Positions 23,801 to 42,163 of a stretch of DNA of 64,000 nucleotides are shown one piece after another. Under the pieces are notes generated by a model that saw only the letters and a list, made by a program, of their open reading frames with translations, made no database searches and was not told the DNA's origin. The translations under genes and the position numbers were made by a program. How positions within the stretch are numbered: position 1 is the stretch's first letter; every line of letters begins with the position of its first letter. The DNA is from Anaeramoeba flamelloides (taxonomy: Eukaryota > Metamonada > Anaeramoebidae). The stretch spans positions 3,179,001 through 3,243,000 of the forward strand of contig JANTQA010000008.1 of the NCBI GenBank assembly GCA_027625915.1, given 5' to 3'.

Positions 23801-26564
23801 TCGAGTAAGATTAATAATTGATTTTTTTTTTTTTTTAATTTTAAATATTTCTTAATTTTTTTACTTTTTAAAATCTAGACATAAAATAAACAATATAATT
23901 AAATAAGAGATCATAGATCAAAAATTATTTTTCAAAATCTGGATAATTTTAGAAAGGTAAAATTCAAATTTCTGAAAGATTTTTTTGATATTTTTACTAA
24001 TAAAAAAATTGATAAAAAATTGTTTTGGTTTCGAAGATCATTTTATTATATTTGAATAATATTTAAAATTTATTTTATTTTTGATTTAAAAATTTAGGGT
24101 TGATTTGTTTATCTATCAAAAAAATTATTAATGTAATTATATTATATTTAATGAAATCATTTTAACATTTTTTTCTTTTGTTTTTTTTTTTTTTTTTCAA
24201 GTATTTATATTGATTAAATTTATATTTTAGAAAATTATTCATATTATACATTTAATTTTGGTTTAAAGAAATCAATTTAATTTCTCACTTGATTTCAATA
24301 TATATTGAAATTTTTTTATAAAAAGAAATTAAAATTTCTCAGTAATATATTTTTTTATTTTTTTTTTATCATAAATTAACAACGTTGTTTAATGATTATT
24401 ATAAATAAATAAATGTATCTATTTTTTAATTGCTATTATTGTAATAAAGTTTCGAATTTATAAAATAAAAAAAAATATAAAATAAAAAAAAATATAAAAC
24501 TGAATAATTATTATTTTTTTCCAGAATAAAAAAAAATACAATAACTTAACTAATTCATCTTTGAACTATTTTAACTTTTTATTATAATATAGATCTGCAT
24601 TAAAAACAAATAGAAACCAAATATATTAGTACATCAATAGTTTTTAAATATTTTGTTTATTAACTTGATGAAATTTTGACAAATCAAGGGTACTAAGGGA
24701 TATATAAGTGTGTGTATGTGTATTCATATATGAGAGAGTCTGTGTTTGTGTTTGTGTAAGAACAAAAGAGTATCAAATCGCATGAAATCCAACTTACCAT
24801 AGTCATAATTGTGTCTCACTTCCTATGAGAAGTAGATCTATTTAAACTGATCGAGATAGATATTAAAAAAAAAAAAAAAGATAGCTATTTCAATATGATA
24901 ATAAATAAAAAATCAAATTCAAACAACATACACACAAATATATTCAAATGATAAAATAAAAACTGATCACTGCTTATATACAATAAAAAAAAGAAGATAA
25001 AATAAATTCATTAAGAAATTAAAAAAACTAGAACTAAACCATCTTTAAAAAGATTTAAACATTTATAAAATATATAATATTGACAATCAAAATAATAAAT
25101 AAGAGTGCATTAAGAAATAAAAATATATAATTTGTATAGTTAATATAATACAAAATAGAATCCTCAAAATAAGAAGAAAAATGGAAAACCAAAAGAGTGT
25201 TTAAAATACGCCAATTTTGAGATAATTTCAGTGAAAAGTAGCCAACTTAAACAGGAAATCATAAACAATACTATACATACCAAAAACCTTTACAAAATAT
25301 TTTAATAGATCAATTAGTAGACAACCACAAACAAAACCAAGTTGGAGAAAAATATCGATTTTATTATACCTTTCTTATTGGAATGAAAAAACTGGATATT
25401 ACTGAGAAAAAGTTGGTAAAAAATTAAAAATGTAGATATTAAGATTGTCATTAATGAAGATCTCGATGAAAAATGGAAGGAAAATGAACAATGATATTTG
25501 TGATATTCCAATAGAAGACTTATTCAGGGTCAATATGATTCAGCATGCTAATTTGAAAAATATCTCAAAATTAAATTCAGGACACCTAATCACAGATATT
25601 TATCTCACCAAAGATATCAAAACCTTTTTTTTTTTCTAGTTTTTAGTCTCAATTTTTATTATTGAACTTGATTTTTTAATAATTCATTACCCATTCAAAG
25701 TATGCATATTTTTTTTTTTCTTTTTCTTTTTCTTTTTGAAAGCCAATATAAATTGAAAAGATTTCGAATAAATGTGTTTCAAAAACATTTATTAGAATAA
25801 ACTAAATCAATCGAGCAATTTTTCACAAGAAACCGTACAAAGTTAAAATATGTTATTGGTTATATTCTGTAATCACAAACTCTATATAAGAAGTGTCAAA
25901 TAAGTCTTATCTTACTCTAAATATTTCTTTTCTGGGTATCTTAGTTAATCAGAATTTTTTAACACTTCATATCTACAAAATTTGTAAGTAAATAGAACAT
26001 CACTATTAAAATACATTAAAATTTTATCGATGTTGGGGTCGACTTGAACCTTAATATAAAAATTCAAACAATAAGATAAAATCGTTTTCTTGAAATTTTA
26101 GTTGAGAAAAAGTAATTTTTTCAATGACAATAACCCATTTCTCTAATGTTGTAAAAGGGGTTTTTTGATCGATTTCCATTCTTTTTTTCTCATTAAAAAA
26201 GTTCTCTCTTTCCTTTGAGAAAAAAAAATGAAGAAGTTTAATTTCTTTCAAAATGAAAAGGATTTTTTTAATAAAATTCCAAATATGGTTTCTTCTCATC
26301 AAATTTGCAAAACGAACAAAACAAAAATAATCTAGCCCTTTATAATTTGGGCAAATTGTAATTTGAAAAGAAACCAATTTACTTTTGACTAATAGGTGTC
26401 TTATGAACAAATGGAATAAGTACCTCAAATTTTAGGAAAAAAAAACCTTATATTTTTTCATATTTCCCTTTCAAATTTTCAAAAAATACAAAAAGATTTT
26501 TTCAATCATCCCAAAATAAAATCATTAAGGATTGATCTCGAAGATCAGTCAGCAAAAAAAAAAA
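20847..26564. other. Intergenic DNA between the DDB1-like and RasGAP genes
   Basis: 5.7 kb of AT-rich DNA with frequent homopolymers. A GT-rich patch lies at 24700-24756. A coding-like but unidentified segment lies at 25445-25639. A minus-strand frame at 26051-26428 has only an internal ATG and matches nothing I know. The remainder shows no repeat or gene I can support. Confidence 0.65.
25445..25639 (+). other. Coding-like segment, unidentified
   Basis: The frame from the ATG near 25490 reads NNDICDIPIEDLFRVNMIQ and onward to LITDIYLTKDIKT, with a more protein-like composition than nearby DNA. Just upstream, another frame reads KNVDIKIVINEDLDEKWKENE. Together they look like an exon fragment or a decayed gene, but neither has a recognised family, and chance cannot be excluded. 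Confidence 0.2.
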
Positions 26565-32587
<6,023 letters not shown>

Positions 32588-33206
32588 TATCCATTATCTA
32601 TGTAATTATGCTTCAAATAATAACCGGTATAATAACCATTTCCATTATACCCTCATCATTATATGCATATATATATATATATATATATATATCAACTTTT
32701 TTTAAAAAAATGGAATTATTATTGTTGTCTTATTGAAATATTTTTATTTTAATGAATAAAATACATTTGTAATAAAGTACAATTCTCATTTTATTTTATA
32801 ACCTAACAATTTTTGTTTTTTTGTAATTTAAACCCCATTTCACTCAAGGTGTAATGCCAAAAATGAAAAATTCACTTTTGTTTTTAAGAATCAACTAAGC
32901 TACGATTGTTTAGAAATAAGTGAAATAATAAACTTCAAATGAGAGTTGATGTTCATAAAAGTTAATACCTGAAAAAACTGTCCATTTCAAAAAAAAAAAA
33001 AAAATTGTTCCCTTTCATTGGGATATGTTTGGTGCAAAATTCTCAATTTCTTTTGGAAATTAAAATTGTTGACAATAAGATTTTTTAATTAAAAAATTTT
33101 TTTGAGTTTTAAAAGAAAATTCAAATCCTAAATTTCCTTAATGTTAAATTGAAGTTTCAAACATTTTTGTTTTTTCAAATTACTTTAAAAAAAAAAAAGA
33201 AAGAAA

Positions 33207-33238
<32 letters not shown>

Positions 33239-35415
33239 AAAAAAATTGATGAAATTAGAAAAAATGATCTAGATCTAAAAATTGAAAATTTTTTGAGAAG
33301 AATAAAGAATTAAACTTATAGAATATGTTCTATTTGTTCAATAAATCTGGTTCTTTTGACAGAAAAAGAGTTTACTCTGTAAAAAAAATAATAATGTTAT
33401 ATCAAAATTTTTGAATTAAATTACATTGGATAATAAAAATTAACTCTACTTTCCATATATTAAATAATGTTAATTAAATGAAAATATTTTTGTGAGTACA
33501 TATTAAAATCAAGTTTATAAATTGTTATTAATTTTTTTAGGTGCTCGTTTTTAAAAAATTGGGGGGGGGGGGATATTGATTTATATTATATCAATTAAGA
33601 ATTTATAGAGGTTGATAATGTTTTTAATATTTCCTGAATAATTATAAATTAAAAAATTCTATCTATTAAATAATTGAGAATAATAAAATTTCAACTTTAT
33701 GTTTTTAATTTATAATTTTTAAGATTATTTGTTTTTTAATTTTAATGTAAATTTGTGTTGTTTTGATTTTTCTTCATTGAAAAAATTTTTTATTAAATTT
33801 AGTCCCAAAGTATTTTTTAAGTTTAAAAACCAAATTGTTGTTTTGAATTTACCACAGTATTTTATTTATTAATTTTGATTTTTATTGTTTTTTTTTTCAT
33901 ATTTTCTCTGGTTGGGTTTTCTTTTAATTGGGTGGGGTGGGGGGGGGGGGAGAAAAAAAAAAAGGGAAATGGTTATTTGCTAATGGAATATTGGGGCATG
34001 GCAACATAATAATTGAAAATAAAAATGAAAAAAACAAATTCTAAAAAAATCAAAGAGAAAAAGTAAATTAGATCAAAAAAAAAGAAAAAATTATAAAACA
34101 ATTAAACAATTTCCTTTCAAATGAACTTTAATGATTCATCATCAACTTAAATTAAATGATCCAAATATATTTTAAATGTAATTTTTGAGTATCTTTAATT
34201 CAAGATAACGTTGTTTGTTGTTTTTTTTTAATTTTTTGTCAATTGATTCTTGTAATCCTTTCTATATCTGTTCCTTTTTTGTTTTTTTTTTCTATTTTTC
34301 TCATCCATTTTAGTTTAAAATGTTCAAATCATAAAAATAATATATGTCTGTTTTCCTGTAAATAATCATGGATATCATTTTAAGCTCAAATTTTGTTTAT
34401 AAATTTTAATTGCGTTAGTATCTAGTGCCTTATGTATAATTCTTAATAAAAATTAAATATATTTTTAAAAATATAAAGGTATGAAATGATAAATATTTCA
34501 TAATTACAAGTAATTTTAATATATAAAATCAACCTCCTTTTGAAAATCTACTATTTTCATTTTTTTTTAAAAGAATTCAATAAAAAATTGAATTTGATAT
34601 TTTGGGTATAATTTTAAAAAAGAATAAGGACATTTTCTGCCATTTCATTTCAAAATATTTTTTAATTTTTCGATTGTTCCAAATAAACTATTTCAAAAAG
34701 GGTTATATATTTATAATGTTCTTGGAAGTGGTTTTGTTTTAGTTTAATTCTTATTAAAATATTTTTTTCAAATTTTTAAATCAATTGTATTTTTTTTATA
34801 TTAGTCAATTTTTATTTGAAATATTTTAATTGTTATTATAAAAAAGAAATAAATAAAGGGGATCTAAGAATATTAAAAAGATTTTAATTAAATCAAAATT
34901 ATGTTTCTAATTCTATTTAGGTGTTATTTCAAAATTGATTTAATTTGGGTTACATGATAACTTAAAAAAAAAATCATTAACTACTATATTATAACATCAA
35001 AATTTTGATAATGGTTTAAAAATTGAATCTCTAAAATACCATTACGGTGTTAATTACTTTCTGGATTAAGCATATTTGATTAAACAAAAACAGATTTCAA
35101 AGATATAATAAAGTGAATTAAAAATAAAATACTAATAATTTATGGATAAAAGCACATTCTCAATGGCTTATTACAAAAAAATGGTATAAGTTGATTTAGT
35201 AGGGATCATAATTTACAAAAGAAAAGTTAAATTAATTCATAAAATAAAAAATGGGTTTGAAAAATTAATTAAACTTCTTCCTTTTAGAAAAAAATAATTT
35301 GAAAAGATCAATTAGAAAACTAAAAAAATAATGAAATATTTGGAATTGAAAAGATAATAAATTGAACTGTATATTTAGTGAATTAATCAATTATAAAATA
35401 GTCCATGTTGGAAAT

Positions 35416-35596
35416 GTCGTTCGGTTTTATTTTTATTTAAGAAATAAAAAGAAAATTTTTGAAATTTATAGTTTCTCTCTTAAATTAATAAAAACTGCCA
35501 TGTGCTTTTCCATAATACAGAAAAATTGAGTAAAATCAAAGTTTTTTTCTCTATTCTTTTGAATTCTGGAAAAGCTAGGCACTTAACGACATTTTT
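35416..35596. repeat. Double-hairpin repeat P, copy 2
   Basis: It begins GTCGTTCGG and ends CTTAACGACA. Part one is an imperfect palindrome around ATTTAAGAAATAAAAA / CTTAAATTAAT. Part two has CTTTTCCATAA...AATTGAGTAAAATC mirrored by CTATTCTTTTGAATTCTGGAAAAG. Same design as copy 1 at 6153. A further half-unit follows at about 35600-35660. Confidence 0.6.
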
Positions 35597-36111
35597 CATT
35601 AGGTTTTCTGGGATACTAAAAAATTGGGTAAAATATTAGATTTTACAAAATTCTGTTGAATTCTATAAAAGGAATCAAAAATATTCAAAAGGGGGGAAGG
35701 TCTGGTATCTATTTAAAGTGGATTAATTATCCAAATTATTCAAATCAATGTTCTTATTTTGTACGAGTTTATAAATGAAACTTTTGTACATTGTTTAACT
35801 AAAATAACTCTAATTTGGGAAATCAGAAAATTTAATTAATATGCTATCCAAGTTTGTCTCCTCTTGAAAATTATTGTAGAATTTGGTTCTAAGAACAAAA
35901 AAAAAAATAATTTTTTCGATTATTTTTAAAAAGATATATTTATTTAAAATTGTGTTGAAACAAGATTCAATATCATTTTTAGCCCTATCTGATAAATAAA
36001 ATGATGTTTGAACATTTTCAAAAAGTTCTTAATATAAGTTTAGGAATCAAGGTGAATCAGTGGAATTAAAAAACTCCTCCACTGAATTACAATAACAAAT
36101 AAAATTAAAGC

Positions 36112-36443
36112 TTTTCAAAACAGATCTTAATATTTAATCACAAATATTATTTAACTACTTTTACTTCAATTCTGATCTTAGTACAGAAAAACTAATTTTA
36201 AAAATGATTATGTTCTGAATTTCTGAAAATGAATTGTGAATAATCAATTATTGAATAATCAATGATCCAACTTTCAAGATTTAAACTCTAAAATTCGATT
36301 AATATTAATAAATTTCAAATTATTATATAAAAAAATCAAAATCTTGAACCAAAAAAATACTCTAAATATTACAAGAAGACTGATGGTGAAAATAATTCAT
36401 TTCCAGTAGTTCTAAATCACTTTGTAGACAAATGAAAAAAAGT
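36112..36443 (+). repeat. Left arm of large inverted repeat around eIF4E exons 1-2
   Basis: This arm of about 332 bp is the reverse complement of 38130-38461. The inner 245 bp or so differ at only about four positions by eye; the outer 80 bp are more diverged. It ends about 300 bp upstream of the eIF4E start codon. Confidence 0.85.
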
Positions 36444-36740
36444 TCCTGTAATTTTTCAATCTTAATAATTTTTTTATCAAAAGATACTTGAATAAATTAA
36501 GATTTGAGAGAATTCTTTGTTTGTATCAGAAAATTGAATTACATTTCCAAACAAGATCACAGTGTTTCTTATTCTTAAAAGTACACTTCTGTTTTTGTTT
36601 TTTGAAGGATGGATATTAAAGAAAATTAGCTTTAGAAAGACAAATTTATTATTTTTAACCAATTTGTTTTAAAAAAATTAGTAATTTTTTGTTTTAATCA
36701 ACCTTTTTTCCGATCCAACTTGTAATTCTTTCACAAAAAA

Positions 36741-39700
36741 ATGTCAAATGAAAAGAAAATCAATGAAAAAGAAACAGAAAAAGAAAAAATCAATGAAAAA
36801 GAAACAGTAAAAGAAAATGAAAAATTAGAAGAAAAAGATATTAAAAAAGGACACTATACCCTCGATTTTGATCCACAACAAAAACATCCACTTAATAATA
36901 AATGGACAATGTGGGTTGATGGTTATAGCAACTCGAAAAATTGGGGTGAAGATATGAAAAAAATCCTTGATTTTGAAACAGTAAATAATTTAAAATTTTT
37001 TTTTTTCTTCTTTTCTTTTATTTTTTTTTATAAAAGGAAAACCAAACCACTTTAAAAAACAAACCCAAACAAAAGTTCCTTTTGTTCTTTTTGACTTTTC
37101 AAAAATTTATGTTATTTTTTTCTTTGCTTTTTTATTTTTCTTTTTTACTTTTCTTTTTTGATAAACTAAAAAAAACTTTTTCCTTTGAAAAAAATTTGAA
37201 ACATAAAACATAATTATTGAATTACGTTTTGGGTTAATTTTTGGATCTTTTTGATCTCCAGGTTGAAGACTTTTGGGGGATGTTCAATAATTTAGTTTCT
37301 GTTTCAAAATTAAAGCATGGAACAAATTTCCATTTATTTAAATATGGAATTCGTCCAGAATGGGAAGACGAAGCAAACATCAATGGTGGGAAATGGAATT
37401 TAAGAATTAACCGTCAGTCTTCAAAATTAGAAAATTTATGGCTCGATACTGTAAACTAATTTTTTTATTATTTGACTTCTTTTTATTTTTCTTTTTTGTG
37501 TTTTTCTATTTTATCTTTTGTTTTATCTTTTATATTTTCTTTTTCACAAAACTCAAACATTTTTTTTTTTCAATCACCTTTGATCCAAACACAAACAAAT
37601 TTCTAACCTTTTGTGTGAACAAAACCATTCTTTTTTCAGAGGATATCTAGATTGATGAAAAAAAGTTTGTTATTCAATAATAGAGTGAATTTTTGATTGA
37701 CACAAAGAACCCTTCAATGATAGAATCAATTACTATACTTTAATAATTTTTGTCATCTCGAAAGAAACTTCAAATAAAATTTAACTTGAAGTAAGCGATC
37801 TTTAATTAAAAGGATTAGACTGTTTCTGAGAAAAATCAATTTAAATACTTGTTGTTATTCGAAGAACCAATTCAAGTGAAACAAAATCCAATCTCCAAGT
37901 TTAAATCAACCACAAAATAATCTAAATCAAACACCTAAAAATTCAAGAACTCTCAAGGAAGCTTTATTTTATAAAATAAATAATTCTTTAAACTTCCATT
38001 AAATTACTTTGTAGACAACTAAATAAAATTAGAAACAAAAGAATATTTATTTTTCTGGTTTTGAAGTTTACTCCTTCATAAAAATTAAATTACTTTTGTA
38101 AAAATTATTTTATTTCAAAAATATGTGGTACTTTTTTTCATTTGTCTACAAAGTGATTTAGAACCACTGGAAATGAATTATTTTCACCACCAGTCTTCTT
38201 GTAATATTTAGAGTATTTTTTTGGTTCAAGATTTTGATTTTTTTATATAATAATTTGAAATTTATTAATATTAATCGAATTTTAGAGTTTAAATCTTGAA
38301 AGTTGGATCATTGATTATTCAATAATTGATTATTCACAATTCATTTCCGGAAATTCAGAACATAATCATTTTTAAAATTGGTTTTTCATTTATAAGATCA
38401 GAATTGTAGAAAAAGCAGTTCAATAATATTTGTGATTAATAATAAAGATCTGTTTCGAAAAATTGTAATTTTAAAGGAATGACTTGTTCAAAAACGTTAA
38501 TGTTTTTTGTCTTTTTGGGCTTATGTGATTTTTGTTATTTTTTGTATTTCTCATAATGTCTACAATTAAAAAGCAAAAATTTCTCACATTTTTAACATGA
38601 GAAAATTTTGAAACACAGCAGTAATCTTTAAAAATATTTTCTTTTTTTTTTTTTTTAAATTTCTTCATTAGTAACAAAATCGATAATGGTTCAAGAATCG
38701 AGTTCATTTCTTTTGATACAAATTATCTCTAATTAATTATTCAAATAAAAGTCATTTTAAATAGATAAGTATATTAACGAATCTTATATAGATAGGTTAA
38801 TATTAAAAATATAATAAAAAATTACTAAAGTAATAGAATTTCCAAGAAATGGCTTTAAATATAATTGGCGTGTGCCAGAAAAATATTTGATTTCTAAGGG
38901 ATTAGAGAGTCACTGTAGTTTGGTTTGAAAAATTAAATTATGTTATAATTAAAGGTAAATCATATCAAGTTCTCTATAGTTCAAATGACTCTAAAAAATC
39001 TATTATAAATATTACTCAACAATAAATTTCTAGATTTTTTTACTCGGGATCACAATTAATTATTGTCAATTTTGAAATTTTTTTTTTTATTACTTTTCCG
39101 AATTTAAAGATTAAAACTTAAAAACGACTGTATTACTGGACTTTAATAATTACTCTTTAGAGCATACAAAAGTAATTATTTTCTCAATTTTTTTAATTTT
39201 CAAGATTTAACTCAATAATTATTAACATGAAAACCCTAAAGAAGGATTACTGCTGTCACCTTTCTATATAAAGCTGATTGTAACACTAATATATTTCCAA
39301 AAAATTTGGTAAAAAATTTGGTAAAAAATAATCTCCTAGAATATTATTTAATTATTTTTTTCAAAAATAGAATTTTTTAGCAACTAATCTACATTTCAAG
39401 ACAAATTTAATAAAGATATTTTTTTCAACTTTGAAGTCTTTAAATTGGTGTCCCATCCTTTAAATTTGTAACACAGTGCAGATTTTTTTCCAAAATTCAT
39501 GTAAAATAGTATTATTTGTTGATCTAATCACTTAAAAAATATTTCTTGTAATAGTAAAAAATCAACAATTTTAGCAACTAATCTACATTTCGAGACAAAT
39601 TTAAGAAATATATTTTTCAACTTTAAATTCTTAAAATTGATGGCACAACCTTTAAGTTTGTAATGGAATTCAGCTTTTTTTCTAAAATTTTTGATTTTTT

Positions 39701-42163
39701 ACTATTACAAGAAATATTTTTTAAGTGATTAGATCAACAAATAATACTACTTTACCAAGTGAATTTTTAGAAACATTTGAACAATGTGGTTCTTGTGTGG
39801 TTTACCTTCAATAGACAACATACTTCAATTTTAGACTTCTTCATGCTAGACACTAATCCCTTAAGAATAACAATTAATTCTTTGGAAATCCAAACAATGT
39901 TAATTGGCGTTTTTTTAGAAATTATTTTTTTTGTTCTTCTTTAAAATCTCACTTACCAAGTCATAAAAAATACGCCAAAGAAACATCTTTTAAAAAAATA
40001 ATTTCAACAAAATGTGGACAATTAATTGATTACACTATCAACAAAAATATTAATTTCTATTTTTTTGGTTAAATGGTATCTTCTCTTCAAGATTATATGA
40101 TTTGAAACCATTTAAAAAAAAATAAAAATACACAAGACTATTTATGTTTTTTTGATTATTATTTTTAATCATCTTCTTTACAATTTAAACATTTGTTAAT
40201 AAAAGAAAGCACTTGTGTTTTCAATTGATTGTCAATTAAAACTATTTAAAAGTATAAATCTTTAATGAAAATTCAAATCATCATTCATTTTAAGATGAAA
40301 ATCTCAAGATATTAAAAAAACAATTATGAAATACTGCAATTTTGCAAATAATAAATAAAAAATTTTGTTTACAATTTCTCAAAACATTGTTTCACACGTT
40401 GGGTAAAAAAAATAAAAAGATCTTCACGAATCAATTAAAAGGGAAAATTAAAATAAAATTAGCTCTTTCTTAATAAAATTTCGAGATAAAAGTAAATTTT
40501 TTGAAATTGGAATAGAACAGTATAAATTCATTCTACAGTAAAAACTTAATAATAAAAAAAAATTAATTTTAATTTAATTAACAAAAGTAAACTCCATTTC
40601 AAAATCATAGGCAAATTAAAAATCAAATTTTGAAAATAAATATTTTTAAAAATTGAAGATATCTATTATAATAAAAAAATTTCTATTTTAATATTCAGTT
40701 CTATACACTCGAAATATTTGTTTTTTGTCTAAAAATAAAATAAAAAAAAGAAAAAAAAAATAAATAAAAATTGGGCCATTTATTATTAAAATTTAGCTTA
40801 TATTTATTAAAAAAAGAGAAAAAATACAAGTAAAGCAGGGACTATAACCAAATATAATCTCAAAAAGAAGAAGAAAAGAAAAAATGATGCCAATGGCCAG
40901 TAACAGATAACAAAATCATCTTTAATTAAAAACTAAATACTGATAATAATAATAAAAAAAATAACAATTATTCATGTTTGTAAACTCTTTTCCCGTCAAA
41001 GGGGTCAGTTGTAATGAATGAATTACATGTGTTTAAATGTTTCGAATGAATATTATGGAGAAAAAAATTAATTTTGTAAATTTTCAAAATTGGAATCCTT
41101 TTTTTATTTTTTGCTTTTTTTTTTGGATTTTTTTTGACATAATGTAATTCATTTGCAAATTTTTTTTTATTGCAAGATCTCAAGTCACTTGGTAAAAACC
41201 TGTTATTATAATTTCATTGAAACAGTAAGAATGATTTTAGAAAAAAAATATTGATTTCTATTAGGATTTTCTTTGTTTTTCAATTGAAAATCAAAATGAG
41301 CCTTGTTGTTTTTCTCAATGTGTTCACTAAGAATTTGAATTTTTCAATTTTTAAGAAAATCTATTGATTAATTAGGATTACTTCATATGTATATATCAAC
41401 TATTCTATAATGTGTATTATTCTACTTATATCTTTATTTATTCTTTAAAGGTAATTTATATAATATAATTGATATTTGGAATTTTTTTTGAACAATTTGA
41501 GATAAATAAAGATTTAAAGAATTCGTAACCTGATATTTTGACTTTCTGTGATTTTATTATATTTATTTATATTTTTAATCTTGAAAAACTTTTAATTTTC
41601 GAATACAAGACAATATTTTATTTTCGAAATTAATACTCACTAAGAAAGTTTGATAATCCCAAAGTAAAGAAAGCAATTATATCTAGTATTTTTGATTCGA
41701 AATTATTTCATTTATTTTTTTTTTAAATTTCCAAAAACTCCTAATTTTCATTTCTACTCATTTTTTCATAAAAGAGTGCAACATTGTAAAAAAATTAAAA
41801 ACAAAAAACAAATGTTAATTTATTATTTATTTTTTTTCATATGAAATAATCTTATTAAATTTTTATATAAAAATATTAAAAAATAAATTTATTTTTTCAC
41901 AACCAAAAAAGGTTTTATCTATAATCGGGGAAAGATTCGAACCAGAAGAAGAAATATGCGGTGCAGTTGTCAGTATTCGAAACAGTGGAGATAGAATTGC
42001 GCTTTGGTCAAAAACCGCAGCAAATAAAGAAGTTCAAATGGAAATCGGAAAAACATGGAAACAAGAACTCCAGCTGAAGGGAATCCGAATGTCTTATCTT
42101 ACACATAAAAGTTCATTGTCCACCATTAAAAGAGGTCAACTACAAGCAACTTATGAATTATAA
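36741..42163 (+). CDS. EIF4E: eIF4E, mRNA cap-binding translation initiation factor, three exons
   Basis: eIF4E binds the mRNA 5' cap and recruits eIF4G. Exons: 36741-36980, 37262-37450, 41912-42163, giving 226 residues (human has 217). A Lys/Glu-rich leader of about 36 residues precedes HPLNNKWTMW. The two cap-stacking tryptophans are present: W68 (NSKNW) and W114 with E115 (RPEWEDE), along with TVEDFW (eIF4G contact), GGKW, and SIRNSGDRIALW for phosphate contacts. Both introns are phase 0: FET-VEDFW and LWLDT-VLSIIGE restore the family sequence exactly. Intron 1 is 281 bp, intron 2 is 4461 bp with an unusual purine-rich acceptor (AAAAAAG). The C-terminus is somewhat shortened. An internal inverted repeat encloses exons 1 and 2. 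Confidence 0.93.
38130..38461 (-). repeat. Right arm of large inverted repeat around eIF4E exons 1-2
   Basis: Reverse complement of 36112-36443. The two arms enclose about 1.7 kb that includes the eIF4E promoter region, exon 1, intron 1 and exon 2. This arm lies inside intron 2. Confidence 0.85.
38897..39861. mobile_element. Non-autonomous DNA element with AGGGATTAG ends, copy B
   Basis: 965 bp bounded by AGGGATTAGAGAGTC and GACACTAATCCCT with TA on both sides (CTAA left, TTAA right). It shares GGTAAATCATATCA and later ACATTTCAAGACAAA with copy A. It is longer than copies A and C because of an internal tandem duplication and a long perfect palindrome. It lies in the eIF4E intron. No transposase frame. 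Confidence 0.75.
39507..39749. repeat. Perfect 59 bp inverted repeat inside element copy B
   Basis: 39507-39565 is the exact reverse complement of 39691-39749, with a 125 bp spacer. The spacer itself is a diverged second copy of 39373-39500 (TTTTAGCAACTAATCTACAT start), showing a duplication plus inversion within the element. Confidence 0.85.
40588..40798 (+). repeat. Repeat L, copy 1
   Basis: Direct repeat of 43578-43797: CCATTTCAAAATCAT, AAATCAAATTTTGAAAATAA, ATTGAAGATATC, TCGAAATATTTGTTTT, AAAAATTGGGYCATTTAT. Visible identity is about 85 percent. It lies in eIF4E intron 2; the partner lies 1.4 kb beyond the gene's stop codon. Confidence 0.75.
40983..41490 (+). repeat. Repeat E, copy 1 (in eIF4E intron 2)
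   Basis: It starts near CGTCAAAGGGGTCAGTTGTAA, continues with ACATGTGTTTAAATG, ATTGCAAGATCT, AGTCACTTGGTAAAAACCTG, TTGTTGTTTTTCTCAATGTG and ends near AAAGGTAATTTATATAATA. It is collinear with E2 and with the complements of E3 and E4. It lacks the insertion present in E2. Confidence 0.75.

Larger units (their letters stand above)
32588..36740. other. Intergenic DNA between RasGAP and eIF4E
   Basis: AT-rich DNA with an AT microsatellite near 32667, a long A-rich tract at 33188-33246, and two rare G runs (near 33560 and 33940). A double-hairpin repeat lies at 35416-35596, a small hairpin TCAGTGGA/TCCACTGA near 36057-36086, and the left arm of the eIF4E inverted repeat at 36112. No gene recognised. 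Confidence 0.7.
37451..41911 (+). other. 4461 bp second intron of eIF4E
   Basis: Inferred from the in-phase continuation of the eIF4E fold at 41912. It contains the right arm of the inverted repeat, element copy B, a TTGGCGT-ended inverted motif (about 39910-39975), repeat L copy 1, and repeat E copy 1 about 420 bp before the acceptor. No nested gene recognised. Confidence 0.8.

Noticed and set aside
26051-26428. Minus-strand frame of 125 codons just upstream of the RasGAP gene
   Set aside because: The first 43 codons lack an ATG, the rest is rich in Phe, Ile and Lys as expected by chance here, and no family is recognised. Transcript data could revive it.
41911-42163. Treating the C-terminal eIF4E part as a separate gene or pseudogene
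   Set aside because: It lacks its own ATG, continues the eIF4E fold exactly from exon 2 in phase 0, and ends with a stop at the normal place.
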